Below the pieces are notes generated by a model that was given only the letters and a program-made list of their open reading frames with translations, did no database searches and had not been told where the DNA came from. From Agapanthus africanus (Eukaryota > Streptophyta > Magnoliopsida > Asparagales > Amaryllidaceae), in NCBI GenBank assembly GCA_030015575.1, contig JASDDO010000016.1, positions 179,364,815-179,428,814 of the forward strand: a stretch of 64,000 nucleotides of DNA. Direction: 5' to 3'. Below are positions 38,103 to 48,067 of the stretch, in pieces; the stretch's first letter is position 1; each line of letters begins with the position of its first letter. A program made the translations under genes and the position numbers.

Positions 38103-39249
38103 ACATGCTGATAAAGCACTGAGGATATCGGCTTGACTACTCTGATTATGATGGAGATCATACTAGTGGGACATCTGTAGTCTATAAGCATATCCTGGAA
38201 AGTCCCTAGTCGTAGGTATATCGAGACGGGGCATTGATATACCAGAGTAGACTAGCGTATATGATACTAGACCCATACGATGGGCGATGAATGTTCCCAC
38301 ATTCATCGATGTTTGACATCAAGATCATATACGGGTGCTCAGTGGTGACTGGGTACACTGGACGGACTCACCGAAAACTCCTATATGGAATTATATCTAT
38401 CGTCGGATAGCAGTTCTCAGGTGACACTGGTACAAGTTAGTCTGTAGACCCGAGATCGTCATAGAGTCTTGTGTGTTCTCCCACTGTACTTTGATTGCCA
38501 CCCTACCACGGCTCTACTGAGTCGTGGAAACAGGTGGCTGTTGGGTACAGTCCCGAGTCACACGAAGGCAATGAGCGATAGGAGGGGTTTCGTCTCTCCC
38601 GGTATTGGGAGTTAACGCTGTGCTGTGCCCGACTGGTTATATCAGTAAGTCCCTGGCCAGGGCTGCTGAGATTTGCTGATAAGTGTTATCAGTAGTTTCT
38701 CGATCTGTTATAGACCATTCACCGGCACGACTTATTGAGTTATTGGGGTCGACGTGACAATCCCTAGGCTCTATATGCAGCATATCTGACGAAGAGACCG
38801 GACTGTACGGTAGTGTTGCCGGTTGGCTCGACGGGAGTTGTAGCAGGTTCGCTTGTTTTCTTCTGATCGCTCAATACCCGGGTGGCCGTTACGTTTAGCT
38901 GACCGCTTGCGGCTTGGGGGTGCTTGATATGATCATCACCCTCTGCCGGCGTATTGACGAGTCTTAGAGTCCCACAAAGGAGTTACCCAGTCCAGGCGAA
39001 ACGTTGTGGTGCGCGTATGCGATATGCGCATGGACCCGATTAAAATGCGCGTATAGGATACCGAACATTGATCGGGCGGCTTGCTTTTGGTGGGGTCATA
39101 TGTGATATGGCCGGATTGATAAATCAAGTGTTGATTTATCATTTAACCATTAGTTTTCTCACTTAAAACCTTTCTTGAATATGATGGATGTATGCATGCA
39201 TGTATGTGTTTCTTTCTTTCTTTCTAGTTTCATTCACATATGGATGTGC

Positions 39250-39278
39250 ATACATACATACATACATACATACATACA
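39250..39278. repeat. (CATA)n microsatellite
   Basis: About seven CATA units in B2. The corresponding part of B's LTRs has only short ATGCATGCATACAT runs. Confidence 0.85.
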
Positions 39279-40271
39279 CCCATCTATCATGGTTGTTTAT
39301 ACATGGAAATGGTGGCAATATAAGACTCACACCATGGATAAATATATGGATTATTATTTAATTTTATGTTTAAAACAAAATAGAAAAGGAAAGGATAATT
39401 CTTGAGTTGTTTCTACACTCTTCTTTAACCTAACCATTCTCACCTACCCTTGACCTTGGATTAAACTTTCCTTATATGTTTTAAACCCTAATTAAATAAT
39501 AACTCAAAGATTTAACCATGGTTTGTAGTGAGAAGAAATAAAATATATAAAGATATATTTCATTTCTTTTCAATGGTTATCATTTTTACTCTTGTTAAAA
39601 GAAAGCTACCATCTTCATCCTCCTTCACCATTTGCTCTCTAGTTTTTTCTAGTGAGTAAAACACACATAAAGAAAGGTTTTTGAAGTGAGAATCTAAACC
39701 ACAACATCATTCTATACAAGTTTAGCCAACTTGTTTAGAGTGTTCTCTTCGTTTCTCATCGTGATAATCGAAGTTGCGAGCTTGGACGAGGAACTCCGGG
39801 TGGATCGTCGTGGACGTGAGAGGACTTCAAGAGGACCTTCTTCCAACACCCAAGAGACCAAAGAGTCCAGTGAAAGGGAGCTACAAAGGTAGTAGTCTCG
39901 AAACCCTAGTTTTTATTCGCTTTAACTTTCGAAACCCTAATTTTCTAGGATCGATTCCTTTGTATGCTTGTTTAGCACCATAAAAATATAAACTTTGAGA
40001 CATGTGATGCTTCAAAACTCTACATAGGGTGCTAGGCATGCCTAACAATATCGATGCCCCGTCTCGATACACCTCCGACTAGGGACATTTCAGGATATGC
40101 TTATAAACTACAGATGTCACACTAGTATGATCTCTATCATAATCACTGTAGTCAAGCCGATATCCTCAGGGCTTTATCAGCATGTATAAATGAATAAAAG
40201 CATGATCAAATCAACATGTCAGATAAAGTAGAACCAGATAGCATACTATCATGTCGAGCAAGAATGTATAC

Positions 40272-40275
<4 letters not shown>

Positions 40276-40317
<42 letters not shown>
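40276..40317. repeat. (AT)n microsatellite in B's 5' LTR
   Basis: About 40 bp of AT dinucleotides. It is much shorter in the 3' LTR (around 27437-27450), so it arose or grew after insertion. Confidence 0.9.
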
Positions 40318-40323
<6 letters not shown>

Positions 40324-40380
40324 CAGATACATCCACTATCATATAATGGCCTCTAGGGCATACATATATCCAACATATTA

Positions 40381-41834
40381 CATACATTTAAATTTACATG
40401 AATGAAAATAAAAACTCTCATCTCACATAAAAAAAACCCGGCTATTCAAAACGCGACGATCCAATATAATATATCCAGCAACACATAATATCACATGTCA
40501 TCAACGTAAGTAAATATGCGCATTCCAATTGTCATTGACATATAGCAACGAAATCGGCGATATCACATATTACACTTACGGTCGCAGAAAAGAAAGTGTA
40601 AAACTACAACAGTTGGAATCCGCAACCTCCTTAGACATCGCATGCCTAACATTTATAAACCCCGCATTTTAGTCTCTATATCGAAAACACTTTTCAATAT
40701 GTAGTCGGGTAATTCAACAAGTTTCCCGATATGCGATCGAATGCTCGTCGCAAACTTTAGTAGACGGCCGTACCCCCGGACGCCGTCGACGAAGTGCACT
40801 AAAGCGGAACACCGCTGCCGCGAGCATCCGAACGGATGCTTTCGGCGACGGGGTTCTCCTACATTCTCTTGGTCGGGGCTATGGGGCATGGCTGTCTATT
40901 AAGTTTACCCGGCGAGTATCCGCGTACGCTACGTGATTGCGACGGACTTTTGATCGCATCAAAATTCCATGGCAACCGATCAAATGAGACTAAAGTGCTA
41001 TGTTTATAACTTCCAAATCAGTTATCTCATAACTACTTGTGGATTCCAAATATTGTATCACATTCCAGATAAATAGACAATATTAAACTTTCCGATCGAA
41101 TGATCAAACACCCAAGTTTTCCCAAATATTCTCAACACTTGAGGGGAGTTTAAAAACATCCATCACATGCCACAGTACCAATGATCCAGCCGTAGAAGGG
41201 TCAAGCCAACGCCTCACATGTGGCACGCCGTACTGCCCCAAATCCTAAGGTTCAAAGGGCAGTTCAAGACGGTCACATAATCGAGTTAAGGTTTGTTGTC
41301 TTCTAGAGGGTCCATCGCGTAACTTGCACGATCTAGACGTTCTTAAACAAACGGAAAAATCCAACACTTGGAAATTTTCCGGGTCGGGAAAAAGTGAGCT
41401 ATTGATATCCGTTCGAACTTTTTAACACTTTCTAAATATCCGGAAAACATTACGAAATTAAATATTCCGATCGAAAACAACGACTACAAAATAAACCCCA
41501 AAATTACTCAACACTTGAGTCAAATAAAAATACCCATAAAATATCAGGGAATTAAAAATAAACATTACTGTGCAAAACAACAACGGTGACGTCATCTTTT
41601 GGCCGCGGAACCGCCGCACGATCCATGCTCGTGCCGCGGTTCCGCGGCACTTTGGAGGCCAAACATTGTCGTTTTGCACAGGTGTCCTTAAAATTGCCTG
41701 CTGAATTTTTTAGGCATTTTTAATTCAGAAAAATCCCAGATTTTAAAAAATGTACAGAGAGGGGTTTAGTTTGTCGTGTTCGGGTTCGTTCGGAGTTTTA
41801 ACTTCGTAAACACATCGCCTAATTCTTTAGCTAG
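40381..41834 (-). mobile_element. Leader of element C, part upstream of nested B
   Basis: It continues the leader from 25400 across the B insertion. It contains sequence parallel to E and G (for example the CCCGGCGAGTATCCGCGTAC block near 40908), the module shared with the LARD-like element (about 41055-41315) and the GC-rich hairpin. It is non-coding. Confidence 0.8.
41602..41648 (-). ncRNA. GC-rich hairpin past primer site, element C
   Basis: A 12 bp perfect outer stem GCCGCGGAACCG/CGGTTCCGCGGC (41602-41613, 41637-41648) is followed by a 2x2 internal loop and a 6 bp inner stem GCACGA/TCGTGC around a 7-base loop. It sits 187 nt from the primer site and stands out from the AT-rich leader. 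The outer arms are identical to those in gypsy element F's left LTR. Confidence 0.75.
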
Positions 41835-41846
41835 GCTCTGATACCA
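41835..41846 (-). other. Primer binding site of element C
   Basis: TGGTATCAGAGC on the minus strand lies one base past the LTR at 41848. It is tRNA-iMet type. Confidence 0.88.
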
Positions 41847-41847
41847 C

Positions 41848-44050
41848 TGTAGGGTTACTAGGCACTCTAAGGAGGCTCTACAAGGCATCGACCATGCCGG
41901 ATTAAAATTTTAGCCGTGCCGAATAACTCTAAACAAGATCGTTAACTAGAGATTAGGCGAACATATGCAAGTAAATCACATTTACTCTAAAGGGATACGA
42001 AAATACAACCTTTGTAGATCGGTCCTTCACTTCTTAAGCTCCTTGATGTCGTCCCTTCGCTGCGATAATCGGCTCCCGGACTCTCGGACGGCTCCATGAG
42101 AAAGTTGCAACGGGATCGCTTGAAGTCTTCGATGCTGAAGATGATCTACGTCGAGGGAATACGGACTCAAGCTTCTACCTCACTAACCAAAGAATTAGTG
42201 ATGCAAACACCCTAAACTAAAGTGCTAGTCTAGTAGAGGATGGTGAGATAGGAAATGGGTACACTTTAGAATTTCATTTCTCAATTTGCATCTCTCTCTT
42301 TTTCAAACCCTAGAATGAAAACTCAAGGAGGAAGAAGATGAGCTCAAATGAAAATGGATAATAATCAAGAGAGAGAATAAGCTAACCATGGTGAGTTAGT
42401 ATCAAATGCTAACTCATGAAGAGACTTTACCAGTGTTAATTATAGTGGTTAGGTTAGTAAATATATTAAGTAAAACAAAACAAGTGGAATAAGTCAAAGC
42501 ATCCATAAGCTTCATGAAGCTTCATGTATGTTAGCTCATTATCCAATTGTTTTTGAATTACTTTAAATATAAAAACCTAAACCTATAATTAGTATGGTAT
42601 AACTCTTGTACACCCATGACATTTGTATCAACAACCATGATACAAATTTGTACACAAATGAATATATATCACATATAAATTAACTTGTGCACAAGTGAGA
42701 AAAACAAATGCTTAAAGTGAACCAATGTTAGTTAATGTAAATCAGTATATCATATATACAATCATACACTAAATTATTAAATCAATACTTGACTTAACAA
42801 TCCGGTTATATCACATATAACCGACTAACATTCAATGTATCGACTTATCGAATCAACCCTTGATTCGATAACTTGGTTATATCGCTTATAACCTATCGAC
42901 ACAAACATCGCGAGAATGGAATTCGGTATCACATACACGCATTATTCTCGGTCCCGCACATATCACATATGCGCTCCTATCTAGTTTTGCCTGAGCCAGT
43001 ACAACCTCTATGTAGGACTCTAAAGACTCGTCAATACGCCGGCAGTAGGTGATGATCAAATCAAGCACCCATAAGCCGTCAGCGGTACTAGCTGGACGTA
43101 ACGGCTACCCGGGTATTGAGCGATCAGAAGATCAGCAAGCAAGCCCGCTCCAACTACTGCAAAAAGCCTGACAGTGACAATACCGTACAGTCCGGTCTCC
43201 TCGTCTGATATGTCGCATATCAAGTCTAGGGGTGGTAAACGTCAGACCCCAATAACCGATAAGTCATGCCGATGAGAGGCTCATAACGGGTCGAGAAACT
43301 ACTGGTAACACTTACCAGTATATCTCTAAACCAGTCCTGGCCAGGGACTTCCCTGTTATGGCCAATCGAGCAAAGCGCAACATCAACCCCCAATACCGGA
43401 AGAGACGAAACCCCTCCTATCGCTCATTGCCTCCATGTGACTCGGGACTGTACCCAAAAACCACCGTTTTGCACGCCCTTTTGGACGTGGTAAGGTGGAA
43501 ATCAAAGCACGGTGGGAATCACACAAGACTCTATGACGATCTCGGGTCTACAGACTAACCTGTACCAGTGTCACCAGAGAACTGCCATCTGACGTAAGGT
43601 ATAATACCATCTGGGAGTTCTCGGCGAGTCCGTACAGTGTGCCCAGTCTCCACTGAGCACCCGTATATCATCTCTGATGTCAAACACCAATGGATATGGG
43701 ATCATCCATCGCCCATCTGTATGGGTCGAGAAGGTATAGGCTAGTCTACTCTGGTATATCGATGCCCCGTCTCGATACACCCACGACTAGGGACTTTGAA
43801 GGATATACTTATGGACTACCATGTCCCCACTAGTATGATCCGCATCATAGTCCAGGTAGTCAAGTACACATCCTAAGGGCTTTACCAACATGTAACAGAG
43901 AGACAATCAGTGTACACGTTAAGGTAAAGAGTAACCAGATAGCATACTATCATGTCGAGCAAGAAAGTCATCCCTATATATGTCCAAGCATCCACTACAA
44001 TATACATCACATGTATAGTAATGGCCTCTAGGGCATACATATAACTAACA
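41848..44050 (-). repeat. 5' LTR of element C
   Basis: This 2203 bp LTR pairs with 18638-20816. It is longer by one AAGCTTCATG-type repeat near 42512 and a short stretch near 43865. The inverted repeat is at 43300-43320. Confidence 0.9.
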
Positions 44051-44631
44051 GTGGTAGTGTAGTAATCAATGCACGGTGGGAACTCACACGAGACAAATGA
44101 CGATCTCAGGTCGATATACTAATCTGTACACATGTCACCAGGGAACTGCTATCTGACAATAGGTATAATACCAACTAGCATGTTCCCGGCGAGTCCGTCC
44201 GGTTACTCATAACCCAATGAGCATCTGTATACATCTTAGGTGAACCAACTAACACCAATGGCTTGTGATACCGTCCACCTTCCCTCCTCGGGGTCTCGAT
44301 CAATATACACTAGTCTACTTTTGGAGTATCGATGCCCAATCTCGAAACTCCCACGACTAGAGACACTTTAAAGATGTGCTTATAGACCACCAAACTCCCA
44401 CGTATATGATCGCCATCATACTGCTAGTACTCAAGCATGAATCCTATGGGCTCTATCAACATGTAATAGTGATCTGTAATGTCACCTGAAGCATGTACAC
44501 GATGATAAAGACAAACCAGATTGCATACTATCATCTCGAGTAAGACTGTTCTACCAGTATAGGTCCTCCCTCAATCATTGCAATCACGTGCCTGTGATCC
44601 AATGATTGACTTGAGGGCACTATAGCCAACA
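44051..44631 (-). mobile_element. Copia LTR remnant D, right part
   Basis: It continues the LTR left of C and ends GCACTATAGCCAACA. What follows is not a purine tract, so this is either an outer element end or a solo LTR end. It is more diverged from A, C, E and G than they are from each other, consistent with being the oldest copia piece in the nest. Confidence 0.7.
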
Positions 44632-44786
44632 GGACTTTGTTCATTCGGTATAACCATTCTAACCTTGTAGTTTAGCTTTTATAGTTTGCTAGTAATGGTT
44701 TATAGTTCGATCTAGACGGATACGTTAGCGCCAAATTTTTTTAAACGCCGGTTTTTGTTCCGCACCGGCCACGGTTGATGGCCAGG
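44632..44786. other. Unassigned 155 bp between D and F
   Basis: No repeat partner elsewhere in the window, no reading frame and no motif recognised. It could be host sequence or the remains of an older element. Confidence 0.4.
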
Positions 44787-45752
44787 TGATTGTCATTTCT
44801 TTGTGTGTGTTTAAGAAAATGAATAAAATTCACAATCAAAGAATTATTTGACCGCAATCAACTACGGTGTCGGATGTAGATTGTAAGTGAGTGCGGATCG
44901 TCCACAGGGACAGTGTAATAGTTCGTCTTTTGAATTAGATGAGTCGAAACTTTAAAGAAAAAAAACAAAACAATTCATGATTTATATTTGAAGTTCAAGA
45001 ATTAGAAAATATAGATCTAATAACAAGAAAAAGATAGAATCAAGAATTGATAGTTTGATGATTTTTCCAACAAAATATCAAGAATCGAAATGAGGCTCGT
45101 AGGAATCGATCGGATCTATAGATGTGATGTAATCTTATAATGACGTATTCTTATCCTTCGATGAATTGATACTAGATCGATGATGATCGACAAGAATTAG
45201 GGATTTCTAGTGAAACTAGGGTTTCATCTTATCCCTTGTTCTTTCGTCGATATCATTCACATTCTAGCCTCTAGTAAATTCAAGAAACGATCGTAGATCC
45301 CTAATTTCGAGCGATCACAATCAAGAAAGCATCGCAACGAAACTAGGTCATCGATTCTTGAACTTGCTAGGGTTTACAAAACTCGTAGGACTTAAAAATC
45401 GTTTTGAGATTTGTTACATCATCTTTCTATTGATCGTCTCGGCTCCTCGACGAGTGGAGTTTTACTCAAACATCACAACAAGAACAACAATTACAAATTG
45501 AGATCTAATCATGATGCAAGAATTAAAAGAAAGCAAGATTCAAGAATTTCACCTTATATTTATATCCACAATTTTGTTACATTCGCTCAAGAACTACAAG
45601 AGGAAGAACTCGATCGTCGATTTGGCTTCGCTCGTCTCCGTGAGTCGCGGATCGGCTTGGATCACTTGCCCGATTGAAGATCGGCTCGGCTCCTAAAAAG
45701 TTGAAGGGCTTCTTGCTTGATTGGTACTCAAGATCTTGAATTTGGAGTGGAA

Positions 45753-45767
45753 TTAGGGTTAGGGTTT
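45753..45767 (-). promoter_or_regulatory. Telo-box pair in F's LTR
   Basis: The minus strand reads AAACCCTAACCCTAA, two plant telomere-type repeats, about 120 nt downstream of the TATA-like box. Telo-boxes occur near the start sites of many plant growth and translation genes. The copy in the right LTR is at 63453-63467. Confidence 0.5.
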
Positions 45768-45882
45768 CGCACAAGCCTTGTCACTAGACTTGTGGAAGAA
45801 GATGATGTAAGAGGGAATGAACTAGCTAACTAAAAGATTAACAACTAATGAAGAACAACCTCAACCCTTAGATCTAGGCTCC

Positions 45883-45890
45883 TATTTATA
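45883..45890 (-). promoter_or_regulatory. TATA-like box in F's left LTR
   Basis: The minus strand reads CTATAAATAGG, a near-consensus plant TATA box, about 735 nt into the LTR. The matching box in the right LTR is at 63583-63590. Confidence 0.6.
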
Positions 45891-45913
45891 GATATCTAAA
45901 CCCTAGATCTAGG

Positions 45914-46045
45914 ATTTGAATTTTAAGTTTCCCTCCAAAAGTTTGTTGAGGAGATTTGAATTTCCCTCCAAAAGTTAGTTAGAGGAGAAGCTTCTAGATG
46001 TGATTAGTTAGGAGGGAGCTTCTAGAAGAGGTTAGTTAGGAGCTT
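45914..46045. repeat. Short direct repeats upstream of F's TATA box
   Basis: TTTCCCTCCAAAAGTT occurs twice about 38 bp apart, and AGCTTCTAGA with GTTAGTTAGGAG occurs as two further imperfect copies. On the minus strand they lie just upstream of the TATA-like box, where LTR enhancers often sit. The same layout is at 63614-63745. Confidence 0.55.
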
Positions 46046-46187
46046 AATTAGGATTAGCTTTGCTTAATGATCTTTGCTGATCTGGCAGAAGCTTCGAGGT
46101 CCTTCTGGAATTTGACGTATCAAAATGAGGTGTAGCCACTGAGAGAAGAATTATGCACCAAAATTAAAGTGATGATGTGGCAAAAGC

Positions 46188-46233
46188 GCCGCGGAACCGA
46201 GTCTCAAGCCGTCTCCCGCAGCGGTTCCGCGGC
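46188..46233 (-). ncRNA. GC-rich hairpin in F's left LTR
   Basis: Arms GCCGCGGAACCG (46188-46199) and CGGTTCCGCGGC (46222-46233) are identical to the outer arms in copia element C. The sequence just right of the arms, ending CTTTGG, is also alike. The right LTR copy is at 63888-63933 with one changed arm base. It lies in U3 if the TATA box above is used. Confidence 0.7.
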
Positions 46234-46627
46234 TCTTTGGGGGCTTCATGGCTTGAAACTTCAATGGTAATTCTTGGGCTGTCTTAAGGGCCTTTATCTG
46301 ATATGTTGAATTTTATAATTCCTTCTGTATTGCTACCAGATCTGAAATCATTGAGTTGGCGTATTTTTTATCAGCTCTTTTGGCTTTGCTCCTGCAATTT
46401 CCTACACAAATCTCGATACAAGTTTTGCGCAAATACAGAGATGATGCGATGCCATGAAATGCGGTCAATTTCCCTTAAAGTGCCGGTTTAAAAGTCTAAC
46501 ACATGAAATCTGATATTTAACGACTGATTTGCTAATATGTGAAATATGAATACCGAACACTTCTAAATGAGTGCAAAAGATAGGAAAATTGTCGTGTTAA
46601 AAATACATTATTTTCGACTGATCAAAT

Positions 46628-46639
46628 ACCCCCAAACTT
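46628..46639 (-). other. 3' polypurine tract of element F
   Basis: The minus strand reads AAGTTTGGGGGT close to the LTR start. Two very similar tracts occur further inside, at 47846-47859 and 48027-48040. Confidence 0.7.
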
Positions 46640-46640
46640 A

Positions 46641-48067
46641 TTTTCGATCGTCTCGAGCGAATTGTTTTATTAAAAAGAGTTTGAGAAAATAAAGAAAGAG
46701 AAAAAACTAACTAGCATACTTTCGTAGGCAACACGATTGCACTGAGCACGTCCAACAAGCCTTTAAACCTCTAGGTGTCCCTAGTAGGAGGAGTGTTGTC
46801 TCCTGAGGGTTTTCAGCGGATTGCACCCACAAAATCCAATAATAAAAGGAAGATCATGAATATTACATTTAAAGAAAAGAATTGTAAAAGAAAGACTTTG
46901 AAAATTAGGGTTTCCAACTAAGCTAGCTTTTCGGTTGTCATGAGCCCTATCTTAATGGTCATGAAAAGATGTCAGAAATCACGTTCTCCCTCAATAAGAC
47001 ATCGTCTTATTCTTCATTCCTATCTTTCTTCCAAACATCGATCATATCACCCTACGTATGTGTAAAGGACATCCCTACACCCGGAGAATTCAATTCAAGC
47101 TATCATACTCTTGCCCATCAGCCTCAGTACTTTTTAATTAATGAATATTTAGATGAGATTGCTCACACACTTTCATGCGACCGTTAATACTTCTTGAGGT
47201 ACTAACCGACCGATTACTCCTGTGCTTGCTTCTTTGGTGTATTTTCCTCGTCTTGCACCACCTAAGGTATAGCAGTGACTCCCAGACCAGTTGGCCTTAG
47301 GGCACTAGGTGAAGAAGCACCCTCGCTATACATTTTTATTGCCCTCGGTGATTACAAAACCAGTGTCCATTTTTCTCACCACTTTATATTTTTATTCATT
47401 TTTTTCTTTTTATTTCCTTCATACATCGGTTTTAAGACAAGAGCATTTCAAGGTATCCTCTACTATCCCAGGCTTCAAGACGTGTGTAAGTGCAAATAGC
47501 AGGGTATCAACGTTCAAAATGTTTGGCTTTCCAGAATAGAAACTATTTTTCAGACTTATTTTTATCCTCAGATTAGTGACGTCCTTCATCTTACTAACCC
47601 TTGGGACAACGGCTCATAACTACTTATTACTAGTTCGTATAAGAAAACTTCTAATTTTCTTAGTTTTCTTAAATTTTTCAAATCTCATGGATGTAATTTT
47701 TCACTATCTAATCTTTTATTATCTTATTTATGTACAAAAATATTTTTATCTTTTTGAAATTTTTTAAATTTTTATAGGTTTTTTTAAAAAAAATGTTTTG
47801 TGCTTATGCAAAGTATGATGCAAATGATGCGAAAATAAGCACAAACCTCCCCCAAACTTGTTTTCAACAGTGTCCTCACTGTTGCCTTCTGCTAAATCTC
47901 GAAAAACCTGTAAGCTTGGGAGGAATTTATTAGTTGGGGCAAAATATTTAAGTGAAGATCTTCGCGCAAACTTATTTTTGGCTCATCATTTTGTAAAAAT
48001 TTTCTTTTCAAGAGCCCGATTATATTGCCCCCCCAAACTTGAGTTATGCAATGTTAATCTTTGAAAA
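46641..48067 (-). mobile_element. Non-coding 3' internal region of F
   Basis: This 1.4 kb between the purine tract and the protease frame is T-rich on the plus strand near 47380-47790. It has two extra purine tracts and no pol domain that I can recognise. A GCACGTCCAACAAGCC block near 46745 is unexplained. Confidence 0.65.

Larger units (their letters stand above)
35752..40047 (+). mobile_element. B-type solo LTR inside B's 5' LTR (B2)
   Basis: It starts TGTTGGATATATGTATGCCC and ends ATGCCTAACA, with ATATC on both sides (35747-35751 and 40048-40052). Without the nested A-type LTR it is about 2.1 kb, the same as B's LTR, but in plus orientation. It has no internal sequence, so it is a solo LTR. 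It carries a (CATA)n run near 39250-39278. Confidence 0.88.
25406..40375 (-). mobile_element. Complete copia element B, nested in C's leader
   Basis: The LTRs (25406-27507 and 33952-40375, the latter interrupted) are flanked by identical TATTA duplications at 25401-25405 and 40376-40380. Order on the minus strand: 5' LTR, primer site (33939-33950), leader of about 2.5 kb, gag-pol of about 3.9 kb, purine tract (27508-27520), 3' LTR. LTR divergence looks like 1-2% by eye. The polyprotein has all copia domains and only a few breaks, making it the best-preserved coding copy here. It inserted into C, so it is younger than C. Its 5' LTR was later hit by another B-type element, now a solo LTR. Confidence 0.92.
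33952..40375 (-). repeat. 5' LTR of element B (interrupted)
   Basis: LTR sequence is at 33952-35751 and 40048-40375, split by a B-type solo LTR with target duplication ATATC. Outside the insertion it matches 25406-27507 closely. The AT run near its right end (about 40276-40317) is longer than in the 3' LTR. Confidence 0.9.
18638..44050 (-). mobile_element. Complete copia element C (holds nested element B)
   Basis: The two LTRs (18638-20816 and 41848-44050) are flanked by identical GTGGT duplications, so both ends are original. Without the nested B element it is about 10.4 kb. Order on the minus strand: 5' LTR, tRNA-iMet-type primer site, leader of about 3.1 kb, decayed gag-pol of about 2.9 kb, purine tract, 3' LTR. 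The LTRs look about 98-99% alike by eye apart from two short length differences, so insertion was recent. The polyprotein is broken many times and is shorter than in B. E and G share this form, so it probably moved using another element's proteins. Confidence 0.9.
44787..46624 (-). repeat. 3' LTR of element F
   Basis: It runs from TGATTGTCATTTC to CGACTGATCA on the plus strand, 1838 bp, pairing with 62486-64000. It holds a TATA-like box, telo-box repeats, short direct repeats and the GC-rich hairpin. Confidence 0.82.

Noticed and set aside
45411-45677. An 88-residue frame in F's LTR, also at 63111-63377
   Set aside because: It is LTR sequence present twice by definition, antisense to F, with no domain.
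45753-45767. Interstitial telomere array
   Set aside because: Only two repeat units, placed at the same position in both LTRs. A telo-box is the simpler reading.
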